Positions 32,258 to 46,555 of a DNA stretch of 64,000 nucleotides are shown here, piece by piece. Location: contig NZ_JACJGB010000006.1 of NCBI RefSeq assembly GCF_014164775.1, positions 248,001-312,000 on the forward strand, given 5' to 3'. Position 1 is the first letter of the stretch, and every line of letters begins with the position of its first letter. A program made the position numbers and the translations under genes. This stretch comes from Tessaracoccus sp. MC1679. GTDB taxonomy: Bacteria > Actinomycetota > Actinomycetes > Propionibacteriales > Propionibacteriaceae. The notes under the pieces were generated by a model. The model ran no database searches, was not told the origin of the DNA, and was given only the letters and a program-made list of their open reading frames with translations.

Positions 32258-32466
32258 CTGTTGGTATCACTTTCGTTGTCTGGGTGGACGTTTGTCATCC
32301 CTGGCGCAACCCTTCGACGTGGGGCCGGGTCACCGTTTCCAACCTCACGACACATCGAGTTGCCGTGCGAACTCCGCACAGGTCTGGTCTCTTCGCAACG
32401 AATAAGAACGCCAGGATCATGCCAGGGCACGCACATATGGGCCCGAGCAACCGAGCACGCCCACTT

Positions 32467-32495
32467 AGGGTACTCCAGCGCCACACCATGGTCAA
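32467..32495 (-). promoter_or_regulatory. rpsL (str operon) promoter
   Basis: On the minus strand TTGACC (32490-32495) and TACCCT (32467-32472) are 17 bp apart. The -35 box directly abuts the T-tract of the rpoC terminator, so the two elements are fused. Between the -10 and rpsL (32258-32466) I see a long untranslated leader with no coding frame. Confidence 0.6.
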
Positions 32496-32501
32496 AAACG
32501 C

Positions 32502-32543
32502 GGCGGAGGGCCCCGGACTCTTCAGTCCAGGACCCTCCTCCGC
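32502..32543 (-). terminator. rpoC intrinsic terminator
   Basis: An imperfect long hairpin (GCGGAGG...CCTCCGC outer stem, GGACT/AGTCC inner stem) follows the rpoC stop. On the minus strand it is followed by CGTTTTTG, a proper U-tract. Confidence 0.8.
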
Positions 32544-32551
32544 TGGGAACG

Positions 32552-36490
<3,939 letters not shown>

Positions 36491-36595
36491 GTTGCTTCTC
36501 TTTCCCCTACGCGTGACGCGTAGGCGCTGTTTCGATGTGAGTCTGAGGTGTTGATTCGGACCGTGTCAGGCCCGAGGGGTGACTGAGCGCAACAC

Positions 36596-39500
36596 TCAGA
36601 CTTCACCGACGTCCATGAAGTTGTCGCTTCCGGGACGGCGACCGAGATCGATGCCGAAATCCTCCGCCGAGCGGAGATCATCCTCGGAATCGCGCAGGTC
36701 GATGACCCGACCGTCGTCCGAGAGGACCTCCACGTTCAGGCAGAGCGACTTCATCTCCTTGACCAGAACCTTGAACGACTCCGGGATACCCGGCTCCGGG
36801 ATGTTCTCGCCCTTGACGATGGCCTCGTAGACCTTCACGCGGCCGGGGACGTCGTCGGACTTGATGGTCAGCAGCTCCTGGAGTGCCCAGGCGGCGCCGT
36901 AGGCCTCGAGGGCCCACACCTCCATCTCGCCGAATCGCTGTCCGCCGAACTGGGCCTTACCGCCCAGCGGCTGCTGCGTGATCATCGAGTACGGGCCGGT
37001 GGAGCGGGCGTGGATCTTGTCGTCGACGAGGTGGTGGAGCTTGAGCATGTACATGTAGCCCACGCCCACCTTCTCCGGGTAGGGCTCGCCGGAGCGGCCG
37101 TCGAACAGGCGCGCCTTGCCGCCGGAGTCCACGAGGCGTTCGCCGTCACGGGTGGTCAGCGAGTTGGCCAGCAACCCGCCGATCTCCGATTCGTTGGCGC
37201 CGTCGAAGACGGGGGTGGCCACCTTCGCGTTGCCCTCCATGCGGCCGAGGCCGACGTCGCGCAGACGCTCCGCCCATTCCTCCTGGACGTCCGTGACGTC
37301 CCAGCCGGTCTTGGCGATCCACCCGAGGTGGTTCTCAAGCACCTGCCCGATGTTCATCCGGGAGGGCACGCCGAGGGGGTTGAGCACGATGTCGACCGGG
37401 GTGCCGTCCTCCATGAACGGCATGTCCTCGATGGGGAGGATCTTCGAGATGACGCCCTTGTTACCGTGGCGTCCGGCGAGCTTGTCGCCGTCGGAGATCT
37501 TCCTCTTCTGCGCCACGTGGACGCGCACCAGCTCGTTGACGCCGGGGGGGAGCTCGTCGTCGTCCTCACGGTTGAACACGCGCACCGCGATGACGGTGCC
37601 GGACTCGCCGTGGGGAACCTTGAGGGACGTGTCGCGCACCTCGCGGGCCTTCTCGCCGAAGATGGCGCGCAGCAGGCGCTCTTCCGGCGTCAGCTCGGTC
37701 TCACCCTTCGGAGTGACCTTGCCCACCAGGACGTCTCCGGCCGAGACCTCGGCGCCGATGCGCACGATGCCCCGCTCGTCGAGGTCCGCCAGCATCTCGT
37801 CCGAGACGTTGGGGATCTCGCGGGTGATCTCCTCCGCGCCCAGCTTGGTGTCGCGGGCGTCCACCTCGTGCTCCTCGATGTGGATCGAGGTCAGCACATC
37901 GTCCTGGACGATGCGCTGGGACAGGATGATGGCGTCCTCGTAGTTGAGGCCCTCCCACGGCATGAACGCCACAAGGAGGTTCTTCCCCAGTGCCAGCTCG
38001 CCCTGATCCGTGCAGGGGCCGTCTGCCAGCGGGGTGCCCACCTCGACACGGTCCCCCGGCTTCACCAGCGGGCGCTGGTTGATGCAGGTGCCGGCGTTGG
38101 AGCGCACGAACTTGTCCAGCTTGTAGGACTGGTAGGTGCCGTCGTCGTTGGTGATCTCGAGGAGATCCGCAGACACGGAGCTGACCACACCCGGCTTCTT
38201 CGCAAGCGTCACGTCACCGACGTCCACCGCGGCACGGTACTCCATGCCGGTGCCGACGATGGGGGCCTCGTTGCGGATCAGCGGCACGGCCTGGCGCTGC
38301 ATGTTGGCACCCATGAGTGCGCGGGACGCATCGTCGTGCTCGAGGAACGGGATGAGCGCCGTGGCGATGGAGACCATCTGCCGCGGGGACACGTCCATGT
38401 ACTCCACATCGGAGGCGTGGATCTGGTCCACGTCGCCGTGCTTGATGCGCACGAGGACGCTCTCCTCCGTCAGGCGGCCGGACTGATCGACATGGGCGTT
38501 GGCCTGCGCGATCGAGTAGCGGTCCTCCTCATCGGCGGTGAGGTAGTCGATCTGGTCGGTGACCATGCCGTCGACGACCTTGCGGTACGGGGTCTCGATG
38601 AAGCCGAAGGCGTTGACCCGGGCGAACGAGGCCAGCGAGCCGATGAGGCCGATGTTGGGGCCTTCAGGGGTCTCGATGGGGCACATGCGGCCGTAGTGCG
38701 ACGGGTGGACGTCACGGACCTCCATGCCGGCGCGGTCACGGGAGAGTCCGCCGGGGCCCAGCGCCGAGAGCCGGCGCTTGTGGGTGAGGCCGGCCAGCGG
38801 GTTGTTCTGGTCCATGAACTGCGACAGCTGCGAGGTGCCGAAGAACTCCTTGAGCGCAGCGGTCACCGGGCGGATGTTGATCAGGGTCTGGGGCGTGATG
38901 GCCTCAATGTCCTGGGTGGTCATCCGGTCCCGGACGACCCGCTCCATGCGGCCGAGGCCGGTGCGCAGCTGATTCTGGATCAGCTCGCCCACGGTGCGGA
39001 GGCGGCGGTTGCCGAAGTGGTCGATGTCGTCGGCCTCCACCTGGAGGTCTCCGAGCGTCTCGCGGTGCTCGTGCAGGGCCACGATGTAGCGGATGGCGCC
39101 GACGATGTCGTCGAGGGTCAGGACCTGCTGGTCGTACGGCAGATCGAGGCCCAGCTTCTTGTTGATCTTGTACCGACCGACCTTGGCGGTGTCGTACCGC
39201 TTGGGGTTGAAGTAGTAGTTGTCCAACAGCGCCTGAGCCGCGTCACGCGCCGGCGGTTCGCCCGGGCGCAGCTTGCGGTAGATGTCCAGGAGCGCCTCGT
39301 CCTGGGTCTTGACGGAGTCCTTCTCCAGCGTCAGGCGCATGGACTCGTACTCGCCGAACTCCTCGAGGATCTTGTCCTCGGACCAGCCGAGGGCCTTGAG
39401 TAGAACGGTCACGTTCTGCTTGCGCTTGCGGTCCAGGCGCACGAACACCATGTCGCGCTTGTCGATCTCGAACTCAAGCCAGGCGCCGCGCGACGGGATC

Positions 39501-40069
39501 ACCTTGCAGGAGAAGATGTCCTTGTCAGAAGTCTTGTCGGGGGTCTGCTCGAAGTACACGCCCGGCGAGCGGACGAGCTGGGAGACCACGACGCGCTCGG
39601 TGCCGTTGATGATGAAGGTGCCGCGGTCCGTCATCAGGGGGAAGTCCCCGATGAAGACGGTCTGGCTCTTGATCTCGCCCGTGTCGTTGTTGACGAACTC
39701 GGCGGTGACGAAGAGGGGCGCGGCGTAGGTGACGTCGCGGTCCTTGCACTCCTCGATGGTCCACTTCGGGGACTCGAAGCGGTGGTCGCGGAACGAGAGC
39801 GACATCGTCTCGTTGAAGTCCTCGATGGGCGAGATCTCGGCGAACATCTCCTCCAGTCCGGACCGGGTGTTGACGTCGGTGCGGCCGGCGGCCAACTGGT
39901 CCGCGACCCTCCTCTGCCAGGCGTCGTTTCCGATCAGCCAGTTATAGGCGTCAATCTGCAAATCCAGGAGGTTTGGGACCTCGAGCGGCTCATGAATCTT
40001 CGCGAAGGAGATTCGGCCGGTGGATGAGACGACATTGGTGTTCTTCAACGCAGAGCGCGAGGCGGCCAA
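36596..40069 (-). CDS. rpoB: DNA-directed RNA polymerase subunit beta
   Basis: 1157 residues. It forms the other half of the catalytic centre and the rifampicin pocket. The pocket reads [20 protein letters not shown] then [16 protein letters not shown]; the common resistance positions (Asp516, His526, Ser531, E. coli numbering) are wild type, while position 522 is Ala. The frame stays open upstream to 40195. I chose TTG 40069 because GGAAGGA lies 7 nt before it and the protein then begins (M)[11 protein letters not shown], as in relatives. It heads the rpoB-rpoC operon. Confidence 0.97.
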   Translation of the reverse strand: MAASRSALKNTNVVSSTGRISFAKIHEPLEVPNLLDLQIDAYNWLIGNDAWQRRVADQLAAGRTDVNTRSGLEEMFAEISPIEDFNETMSLSFRDHRFESPKWTIEECKDRDVTYAAPLFVTAEFVNNDTGEIKSQTVFIGDFPLMTDRGTFIINGTERVVVSQLVRSPGVYFEQTPDKTSDKDIFSCKVIPSRGAWLEFEIDKRDMVFVRLDRKRKQNVTVLLKALGWSEDKILEEFGEYESMRLTLEKDSVKTQDEALLDIYRKLRPGEPPARDAAQALLDNYYFNPKRYDTAKVGRYKINKKLGLDLPYDQQVLTLDDIVGAIRYIVALHEHRETLGDLQVEADDIDHFGNRRLRTVGELIQNQLRTGLGRMERVVRDRMTTQDIEAITPQTLINIRPVTAALKEFFGTSQLSQFMDQNNPLAGLTHKRRLSALGPGGLSRDRAGMEVRDVHPSHYGRMCPIETPEGPNIGLIGSLASFARVNAFGFIETPYRKVVDGMVTDQIDYLTADEEDRYSIAQANAHVDQSGRLTEESVLVRIKHGDVDQIHASDVEYMDVSPRQMVSIATALIPFLEHDDASRALMGANMQRQAVPLIRNEAPIVGTGMEYRAAVDVGDVTLAKKPGVVSSVSADLLEITNDDGTYQSYKLDKFVRSNAGTCINQRPLVKPGDRVEVGTPLADGPCTDQGELALGKNLLVAFMPWEGLNYEDAIILSQRIVQDDVLTSIHIEEHEVDARDTKLGAEEITREIPNVSDEMLADLDERGIVRIGAEVSAGDVLVGKVTPKGETELTPEERLLRAIFGEKAREVRDTSLKVPHGESGTVIAVRVFNREDDDELPPGVNELVRVHVAQKRKISDGDKLAGRHGNKGVISKILPIEDMPFMEDGTPVDIVLNPLGVPSRMNIGQVLENHLGWIAKTGWDVTDVQEEWAERLRDVGLGRMEGNAKVATPVFDGANESEIGGLLANSLTTRDGERLVDSGGKARLFDGRSGEPYPEKVGVGYMYMLKLHHLVDDKIHARSTGPYSMITQQPLGGKAQFGGQRFGEMEVWALEAYGAAWALQELLTIKSDDVPGRVKVYEAIVKGENIPEPGIPESFKVLVKEMKSLCLNVEVLSDDGRVIDLRDSEDDLRSAEDFGIDLGRRPGSDNFMDVGEV

Positions 40070-40166
40070 GATTCGGTCCTTCCAAGAACGCTTGAAGCAG
40101 GTTTTCCGTGCATGGCGAAATTCCCGTGTCAAATCACGGGCGCAACGCATAGCTGGGCAAACAACC

Positions 40167-40195
40167 ACTATAGAGCAAGATGCACAGGACGGCAA
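40167..40195 (-). promoter_or_regulatory. rpoB promoter
   Basis: On the minus strand TTGCCG (40190-40195) and TATAGT (40167-40172) are exactly 17 bp apart, placing the transcript start near 40160 and giving a leader of about 90 nt. The stretch from here to the rplL terminator (40196-40321) shows nothing else I can name. Confidence 0.7.
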
Positions 40196-40321
40196 CTACC
40201 GCAGGCCTCACGGGCCCTGCGGTCGACTTCGATCCACGGTGATCTCTTCTGATCCTGATGATAGCGGGCGGGGCGCGGGGCGCAACCCTCAGCCCCGGGC
40301 ATCCGGAGCCGGGGACGCGCA

Positions 40322-40350
40322 ACGGCCCGCCCCCACTGGGGACGGGCCGT
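40322..40350 (-). terminator. rplL terminator
   Basis: ACGGCCCG (40322-40329) pairs with CGGGCCGT (40343-40350), with CCCC/GGGG extending inside the loop, 26 bp after the rplL stop. It insulates rplJL from rpoB. Confidence 0.75.
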
Positions 40351-40375
40351 GTGCCGAGCTGAGCCGGGGCTCAGA

Positions 40376-40768
40376 TCACTTGAGCTCGACGCTGCCGCCG
40401 GCGGCCTCGAGGGCCTCCTTGGCCTTGGCAGCGGTCTCCTTGTCGACCTGCTCCAGGACGGCCTTGGGGGCGCCCTCGACGAGGTCCTTGGCCTCCTTCA
40501 GGCCGAGCGAGGTCAGCGCGCGGACCTCCTTGATGACGGCGATCTTCTTGTCGCCGCCGGCGGTCAGGATGACGTCGACCTTGTCCGAGACAGCCTCTTC
40601 CTCACCGGCGTCGTCGCCGCCAGCGGCGGGGGCGGCAGCGGCGACGGCGACCGGCGCGGCAGCGGTGACACCGAAGGTGTCCTCGAAGATCTTCACGAAC
40701 TCAGAGAGCTCGATGAGGGTCATCTCCTTGAAGGCGTCAAGGAGCTCGTCAGTGGTGAGCTTCGCCAT
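40376..40768 (-). CDS. rplL: 50S ribosomal protein L7/L12
   Basis: 130 residues. This stalk protein recruits translation GTPases. The N-terminal dimerisation domain is [20 protein letters not shown], then an Ala/Pro-rich hinge, and a C-terminal domain with [15 protein letters not shown] sequence ([20 protein letters not shown]) and [18 protein letters not shown]. It follows rplJ by 54 bp. Confidence 0.98.
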   Translation of the reverse strand: MAKLTTDELLDAFKEMTLIELSEFVKIFEDTFGVTAAAPVAVAAAAPAAGGDDAGEEEAVSDKVDVILTAGGDKKIAVIKEVRALTSLGLKEAKDLVEGAPKAVLEQVDKETAAKAKEALEAAGGSVELK

Positions 40769-40822
40769 GGTGGGCGTTCCTTTCGTTGAAAAAACTGTGA
40801 TCGCAGCGGGTGCTGCAACGGA

Positions 40823-41440
40823 TCACTCCGCAGCGTCAGCTGCAACGGGTGCCGCATCAGCGGCGGGGGTGTCGTCCGTGGCTTCGGCGGCCGGCGCGGA
40901 GCCGGTGCCACCGATCAGGGAGGGGTTGGCCTCGGCAGCGGTCTGCAGAGCACCGAACAGACGGGCGCCCTGCGACAGCGGGGCGGCCAGCATGTAAGCG
41001 GCCTTGGCCAGGTTGGCCTGCATTGCGCCGGCCATCTTGGCCAGCAGGACCTCGCGGGACTCGAGGTCCGCGAGCTTCAGCACGGCCTGCGCGTCGAGGA
41101 ACTTGCCCTCGAGCACACCACCCTTGATTGCCAGAGACGGATGTGCCTTTGCGAAGTCACGCAGCCCCTTGGTGGCGGCGGCGATGTCACCGTTGACGAA
41201 CGCGATGGCGGTGGGGCCGGTGAGGGTACCTTCGATGCCCTCGATACCGGCTTCCTTGGCCGCGATCGCCGCAAGGGTGTTCTTCGCAACGGCGTAGGTG
41301 GCGTTCTCACCGAGGGATCGACGAAGTGTCTTCAGATCCTTGACGGTGAGACCGCGATACTCGGTGAGAACTGCCGCCGCAGAGTTACTGAACTGCTCAG
41401 TGAGGTCTGCGACCTTGGCAGCCTTGTCCGGCCTCGCCAT
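40823..41440 (-). CDS. rplJ: 50S ribosomal protein L10
   Basis: 205 residues. L10 anchors L7/L12 dimers to the ribosome. The N-terminal part carries [19 protein letters not shown] and [19 protein letters not shown]; helix 8, which binds L7/L12, is near [14 protein letters not shown]. The Ala/Pro/Asp-rich C-terminal extension is longer than in E. coli (165). The gene is preceded by an L10-leader RNA and an attenuator, so it is probably autoregulated by L10/L12. Confidence 0.97.
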   Translation of the reverse strand: MARPDKAAKVADLTEQFSNSAAAVLTEYRGLTVKDLKTLRRSLGENATYAVAKNTLAAIAAKEAGIEGIEGTLTGPTAIAFVNGDIAAATKGLRDFAKAHPSLAIKGGVLEGKFLDAQAVLKLADLESREVLLAKMAGAMQANLAKAAYMLAAPLSQGARLFGALQTAAEANPSLIGGTGSAPAAEATDDTPAADAAPVAADAAE

Positions 41441-41512
41441 GTGGTCTCCTTCCGGTGAAACATCCGCCCTCCACCCGGGTGGGCGGAAGGAGGGCCGAAG
41501 CCCCGCCGACGC

Positions 41513-41544
41513 AAAAAACGCCCCGACGCCGGCGGCGCGGGGCG
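41513..41544 (-). terminator. rplJ leader attenuator
   Basis: On the minus strand CGCCCCG (41538-41544) pairs with CGGGGCG (41519-41525), with a GC-rich inner helix, followed by TTTTTT (41513-41518). It lies 73 nt before the rplJ start, inside the leader, so it is a transcription attenuator. Confidence 0.75.
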
Positions 41545-41567
41545 ATCCGAGGGACTCGGGAAGCTGA

Positions 41568-41630
41568 TCACGTACACCTGCGCGGGAGCCTTGCGGCGTT
41601 ATGGCTGGGGAGCCACCTGCGGTCTTCGGC
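41568..41630 (-). ncRNA. Ribosomal protein L10 leader (cis-regulatory RNA)
   Basis: Starting a few bases after the predicted transcript start, the minus strand reads CCGAAGACCGCAGGTGGC, and about 45 nt later GCGCAGGTG. The AGACCGCAGGT block and the second AGGT-containing segment resemble the conserved kink-turn region of L10 leaders, which bind L10(L12)4. A terminator hairpin follows, consistent with attenuation. Rfam comparison has not been run. Confidence 0.7.
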
Positions 41631-41637
41631 CTGACGA

Positions 41638-41666
41638 ACTATACCCAGCCCCATCCGGAGCCCCAA
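41638..41666 (-). promoter_or_regulatory. rplJ promoter
   Basis: On the minus strand TTGGGG (41661-41666) and TATAGT (41638-41643) are 17 bp apart. The start of transcription would fall at the beginning of the L10 leader. Upstream, 41667-41789 also holds the 5' region of the divergent ABC gene; I see no convincing -35 for it. Confidence 0.7.
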
Positions 41667-41789
41667 ATCGACCGGGTCGGCGGCGGCGGGCCGGGCACCA
41701 GGTCCCACCGTCGGAGGGCGGTGGCGGGCCGCGCGGGAGCGTGCATTAACCTCTAGACCTTGAAGAGAGCAATTCCTGGAAGGACCCTC

Positions 41790-42695
41790 ATGCGTCGCAT
41801 TCTCGCCGCCGGCCTGCTGGCCACCCTCGCCGTGAGCGCCTGCAGCGCCCCGGCCACCACCGAGTCCGAATCAGGGTCCACGGACTCCTCAGACCGCACC
41901 CACGACGTCTCCGGTGTCGCGAAGGTCGACGACCTCGCCGCCCTCCTGCCGGCGGAGATCCGCGACAGGGGAACCCTGACGATCGGCGCCGCCATCGACT
42001 ACGCCCCCGCGGAGTTCCGGGCCGAAGACCTCACCACGGCCATCGGCTACGACGTCGACCTCGGCAAGGCCATCGGCCGGGTACTCGGCGTCGAGACCGA
42101 AGTGGTCGACGGCGAGTTCGCCTCCCTGCTGCCGGGCATCGGCACCAAGTACGACATCGGCATCTCGTCGTTCACCGTCACGGAGGAGCGCACCGCCAAC
42201 TTCACGATGATCTCCTACATCACGGTGGGCTCCAGCTTCGCGGTGAAGTCGGGCAACCCGGACGGGTTCAACCCCGACGAGCTGTGCGGGCAGACCATCG
42301 GCGTCCAGACCGGCACCTGGCAGGAGGAGGAGCTCGCCGCGTTCACCGAGGCCTGCGAGGCCGACGGCAACGAGCCGATCGAGGTCCTCCCCTACGCCAA
42401 GCAGTCCGACGTCACCACGAACCTGGTCGGCGGCAAGGTCGCGGCGTTCTACGCGGACTCGACGGTGGCCTCCTACGCCGTCGCGCTCACCAACGACCAG
42501 CTCGAGGTCGTGGGCGGGGTCCGCGACGCTGCCCCGCAGGGCATCGTCGTGGCCCAGGACGACGCCGAGCTCACCGCGGCCATCCAGGGCGCCGTCCAGC
42601 ATCTGATGGACGACGGCACCTGGGGCGACATCCTGGACAGCTGGGGCGTGACCGACGCGGCGCTTGAGACCGCCGAGATCCACTCGCAGGCCTGA
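41790..42695 (+). CDS. Polar amino-acid ABC transporter, substrate-binding lipoprotein
   Basis: 301 residues. The lipoprotein signal peptide has the lipobox LAVSAC, with Cys about 19. The mature domain is a family-3 solute-binding protein: GTLTIGAAIDYAPAEF, GYDVDLGKAIGRVLG, LLPGIGTKYDIGISSFTVTE and CGQTIGVQTGTWQ. Ligands of this family are polar amino acids or opine-like compounds; specificity is unknown. ATG 41790 has GGAAGGA at 7 nt. It is the first gene of a complete importer operon. Confidence 0.93.
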   Translation: MRRILAAGLLATLAVSACSAPATTESESGSTDSSDRTHDVSGVAKVDDLAALLPAEIRDRGTLTIGAAIDYAPAEFRAEDLTTAIGYDVDLGKAIGRVLGVETEVVDGEFASLLPGIGTKYDIGISSFTVTEERTANFTMISYITVGSSFAVKSGNPDGFNPDELCGQTIGVQTGTWQEEELAAFTEACEADGNEPIEVLPYAKQSDVTTNLVGGKVAAFYADSTVASYAVALTNDQLEVVGGVRDAAPQGIVVAQDDAELTAAIQGAVQHLMDDGTWGDILDSWGVTDAALETAEIHSQA

Positions 42696-42697
42696 GC

Positions 42698-43644
42698 ATG
42701 CCTCCGCCCACGCCGGAGCTGATCCGCGCCCGCCCCGTCCCCAGGCCAAGCCTGTGGCTCTGGGCGGGCATCATCCTGGTGCTCCTGGCCATGCTGATCC
42801 ATGGCCTGCTGACCAACCCCAACTACCGCTGGGACGTGGTCGCCGGGCATCTGCTTGACCCGCGGATCCTCTCCGGCATGGGCTGGACCCTGCTCCTCAC
42901 CGTCGGCGCAATGGCGCTGGGCATCACGCTCGCGGTCACCACCGCCATCATGCGGATGGGCACCAATCCGATCCTCCGCGGCGTCGCCTGGGTCTACATC
43001 TGGTTCTTCCGGGGCACGCCCGTCTACACCCAACTGGTGTTCTGGGGCCTGTTGCCGGTGCTGTATCCCAGGCTCAGCCTGGGCATCCCCTTCGGGCCCG
43101 AGTTCTTCGAGTTCACCACCCAGGACGTGATCAACGCGGGTGTCGCGGCCGTCCTCGGGCTCGGCCTCAACGAGGGCGCCTACCTGTCCGAGATCGTGCG
43201 CTCTGGCCTCAACTCGGTGGACAAGGGGCAGTGGGAGGCGTCCACTGCACTGGGGATGAGGCGCTCGACGACGTTGCGCCGGATCATCATTCCGCAGGCC
43301 ATGCGCGTCATCGTGCCCCCCACGGGCAACGAGACCATCTCCATGCTGAAGACCACCTCACTGGTGCTGGCGGTCCCCTTCAGCCTGGAGCTCACCTTCG
43401 TCACCAACGCGATCGGCAACCGGAACTTCCTCCCGGTCCCCCTGCTCATCGTCGCCGCGATCTACTACCTCGTGGTCACGTCCATCCTGATGGTCGGGCA
43501 GTCCTACCTGGAGGCGTACTACGGCCGGGGCTTCGACACGGACACCACCTCGCGGCAGAAGCCCGCCAAGGCCATGTCCAAGCGGCAACAGGCCATCCTC
43601 GCCTCGGGCACCGTCCACGCCGACCCCAACCAGGAGGTGACCCC

Positions 43645-43648
<4 letters not shown>
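42698..43648 (+). CDS. Polar amino-acid ABC transporter, permease
   Basis: 316 residues. HisM/GlnP-type permease with about five transmembrane helices ([16 protein letters not shown] near residue 20; [18 protein letters not shown] near 65). The EAA cytoplasmic loop is [34 protein letters not shown] is the family signature near the start of the domain. Only one permease gene is present, so it probably forms a homodimer. It ends in a Lys/Gln-rich cytoplasmic tail and overlaps the ATPase start (GTGA). Confidence 0.93.
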
Positions 43649-44406
<758 letters not shown>

Positions 44407-44440
44407 GGCCCTGAGGCCCACCCGCCAAGGCCGACCAGGC

Positions 44441-45196
44441 TCACTCGGGCCGCCACGTGAACCGCGCGGGCCGGCGCTCACGGAAGGCGGCGATCCCCTC
44501 GGGAAGGTCGGGGCCCGAGTTGGCACGTTGGACCCAGGAGATGGCGGTCTCGGCGCCGAGGTCGCGGGCCACGAGGCCGTCGACGATCTCCTTGGATGCG
44601 CGCAGGGTCAGCTGTGAGAGCCCCGCCATGCGCTCCCCCATCACGATCGCCGTCTCCAGCGCCTGGCCACCCTCCACGACGGCATTGAGGAGCCCGACCG
44701 AGAGCGCGCGCTGCGCGTCGAGGCGGGCGGCGGTGAACAGCATCTCCTTGGTCACCGCCGGGCCCATGAGGTGGATCATCCGCTGAGTGGCGGAGACCGG
44801 GTAGACGATGCCCAGGGTGGCCGGCGGCACCGAGAAGGTCGCCGAGTCCCCCGCGACCCGGAGGTCGCAGCCGACGGCGAGCTCGAGCCCTCCGCCGAAA
44901 CAGGCGCCCTCGATGGCGGCGATGACGGGCTTGGGGCTCCGGGCCAGAGCCAGCTCCGCGTTGATGGGGCCCTCGGCGTGATGGAGTTCGTCGAGGCCAC
45001 TGATGTCCGAGCCCGCGCAGAAAGTGCCACCGGCGCCGGTCAGCACCACGACCGCGACCTCCGGGTCCGCGTCCAGGCCCCGCATCAGTGTGGGAATCCT
45101 TCGCCACATGTCGTCGGTCATGGCGTTGCGCTTGCCGGTGTTGTTCAACGTGATGACGGCGATGCTGCCCTGGCGGTGGAGGTCGACGGTGGCCAT
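44441..45196 (-). CDS. Enoyl-CoA hydratase/isomerase family (crotonase) protein
   Basis: 251 residues of crotonase fold, forming a CoA-thioester oxyanion hole (FCAGSDISGLDEL and IEGACFGGGLELAVGCDLRV). The Glu equivalent to rat hydratase Glu144 is present in GGGLEL. The position of Glu164 is Pro (SVPPATLG), which argues against ordinary enoyl-CoA hydratase activity and for an isomerase or another crotonase reaction. It is a single gene with no beta-oxidation partners nearby, placed between the importer and rplA. Confidence 0.85.
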   Translation of the reverse strand: MATVDLHRQGSIAVITLNNTGKRNAMTDDMWRRIPTLMRGLDADPEVAVVVLTGAGGTFCAGSDISGLDELHHAEGPINAELALARSPKPVIAAIEGACFGGGLELAVGCDLRVAGDSATFSVPPATLGIVYPVSATQRMIHLMGPAVTKEMLFTAARLDAQRALSVGLLNAVVEGGQALETAIVMGERMAGLSQLTLRASKEIVDGLVARDLGAETAISWVQRANSGPDLPEGIAAFRERRPARFTWRPE

Positions 45197-45221
45197 GGCC
45201 CCATCCTGTCACCGGAGACAG

Positions 45222-45260
45222 CCAACGGGGCGGGCGCCGTGATGGCGCCCGCCCCGTTGG
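45222..45260 (-). terminator. rplA terminator
   Basis: A perfect 17-bp stem: CCAACGGGGCGGGCGCC (45222-45238) with GGCGCCCGCCCCGTTGG (45244-45260) around GTGAT. It lies between the rplA stop and the crotonase start. Confidence 0.85.
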
Positions 45261-45273
45261 GCAGTGGTGTGTC

Positions 45274-45975
45274 TCAGTCCTCGGCGGGCTTGGTGACCGT
45301 GATGTCGACGAGCACGCTGGGGCTCATGGTGCCCGACACCGCGATCTTGCGGAGGTAGCGGCCCTTCGACGCCGAAGGCTTGAGCCGCATGATCTCCTCG
45401 ATCACCGAGAAGTAGTTGTCGATGAGCTGCTGCTCGCCGAAGGACGCCTTCCCGATGATGAACTGGAGATTGGCGTGCCGGTCCACGCGGAACTCGATCT
45501 TGCCGCCCTTGATCTCGGAGACGGCCTTGGCCACGTCCATGGTGACGGTGCCCGTCTTCGGGTTCGGCATCAGGCCGCGGGGGCCCAGGACGCGGCCGAG
45601 GCGGCCGACCTTGCCCATCAGATCCGGGGTGGCCACGACGGCGTCGAAGTCCAGGTAGCCGCCGGCCACCTTCTCGATGAGCTCGTCGGTGCCGACCTCG
45701 TCGGCTCCAGCGGCGCGCGCGGCGTCAGCCTTGTCACCGGCAGCGAAGACGAGGACCCGAGCCGTCTTGCCAGTGCCGTGGGGAAGGTTGACCGTGCCGC
45801 GGACCATCTGGTCTGCCTTACGGGGATCGACGCCCAGACGGACGGCGACGTCGATGGTCTCGTCGAACTTCGCCGACGCCATCTCCTTGATGAGGCGGAG
45901 CGCCTCCTGCGGGCTGTAGGCCTGCTCCTCGTTGCGCTTCTCCGCGGAGGCGCGGTAAGCCTTGCTGTGCTTCAT
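45274..45975 (-). CDS. rplA: 50S ribosomal protein L1
   Basis: 233 residues. L1 forms the mobile stalk that releases E-site tRNA, and often represses its own mRNA. Recognisable segments are [12 protein letters not shown] at the N-terminus, [20 protein letters not shown], and the signature [20 protein letters not shown]. It follows rplK by 95 bp and ends in a strong terminator. Confidence 0.98.
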   Translation of the reverse strand: MKHSKAYRASAEKRNEEQAYSPQEALRLIKEMASAKFDETIDVAVRLGVDPRKADQMVRGTVNLPHGTGKTARVLVFAAGDKADAARAAGADEVGTDELIEKVAGGYLDFDAVVATPDLMGKVGRLGRVLGPRGLMPNPKTGTVTMDVAKAVSEIKGGKIEFRVDRHANLQFIIGKASFGEQQLIDNYFSVIEEIMRLKPSASKGRYLRKIAVSGTMSPSVLVDITVTKPAED

Positions 45976-46070
45976 GCTGGTTCCTTCAATTCAGCCGGCC
46001 TCGTGGGGCCGGTCGACCAGTTCTGGTGTGGGGAGCACTCCCCTGCCAGGGTTTGTGTGTGGGTGGCAGA

Positions 46071-46499
46071 TCAGTCGACGGTGACGCCCATGGAGCGGGC
46101 GGTGCCTTCCACGATCTTCATGGCGGCCGCGACGTCGTTTGCGTTGAGGTCCGGCAGCTTGGTGGTGGCGATCTCGCGGACCTGGTCCTTGGTGATCTTC
46201 GCCACCTTGGTGGTGAGCGGGTTCGCGGAACCACTCTTGATCCCGGCGGCCTTCTTGATCAGCTCGGCGGCGGGCGGCGTCTTCGTGATGAAGGTGAACG
46301 TGCGGTCCTCGTAGATGGTGATCTCGACGGGGATGACGTTGCCGCGCTGGGACTCCGTGGCGGCGTTGTACGCCTTCACGAACTCCATGATGTTGACGCC
46401 GTGCGGACCGAGGGCGGTACCGACCGGAGGTGCGGGCGTGGCAGAGCCAGCCTGCAGGGCGACCTTGACGAGGGCCGCTACCTTCTTCTTGGGAGGCAT
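46071..46499 (-). CDS. rplK: 50S ribosomal protein L11
   Basis: 142 residues. L11 forms the GTPase-associated centre with 23S rRNA and is the target of thiostrepton. The N-terminus [20 protein letters not shown] has [17 protein letters not shown] next, with the proline-rich switch region intact. The C-terminal RNA-binding domain ends [11 protein letters not shown]. It lies 56 bp after nusG. Confidence 0.98.
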   Translation of the reverse strand: MPPKKKVAALVKVALQAGSATPAPPVGTALGPHGVNIMEFVKAYNAATESQRGNVIPVEITIYEDRTFTFITKTPPAAELIKKAAGIKSGSANPLTTKVAKITKDQVREIATTKLPDLNANDVAAAMKIVEGTARSMGVTVD

Positions 46500-46555
46500 G
46501 GGGGTCCTTTACCTATGTGGATGGATGAGCCCGCGAGCGGGCGCAACGCACAATC

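Noticed and set aside
37900..38850. Rifampicin-resistance mutation in rpoB
   Set aside because: The main resistance positions are wild type; the Ala at position 522 (E. coli numbering) may be normal for the family.
40134..40322. Short minus-strand frame upstream of rpoB
   Set aside because: It spans the rpoB promoter region and shows no domain or ribosome-binding site.
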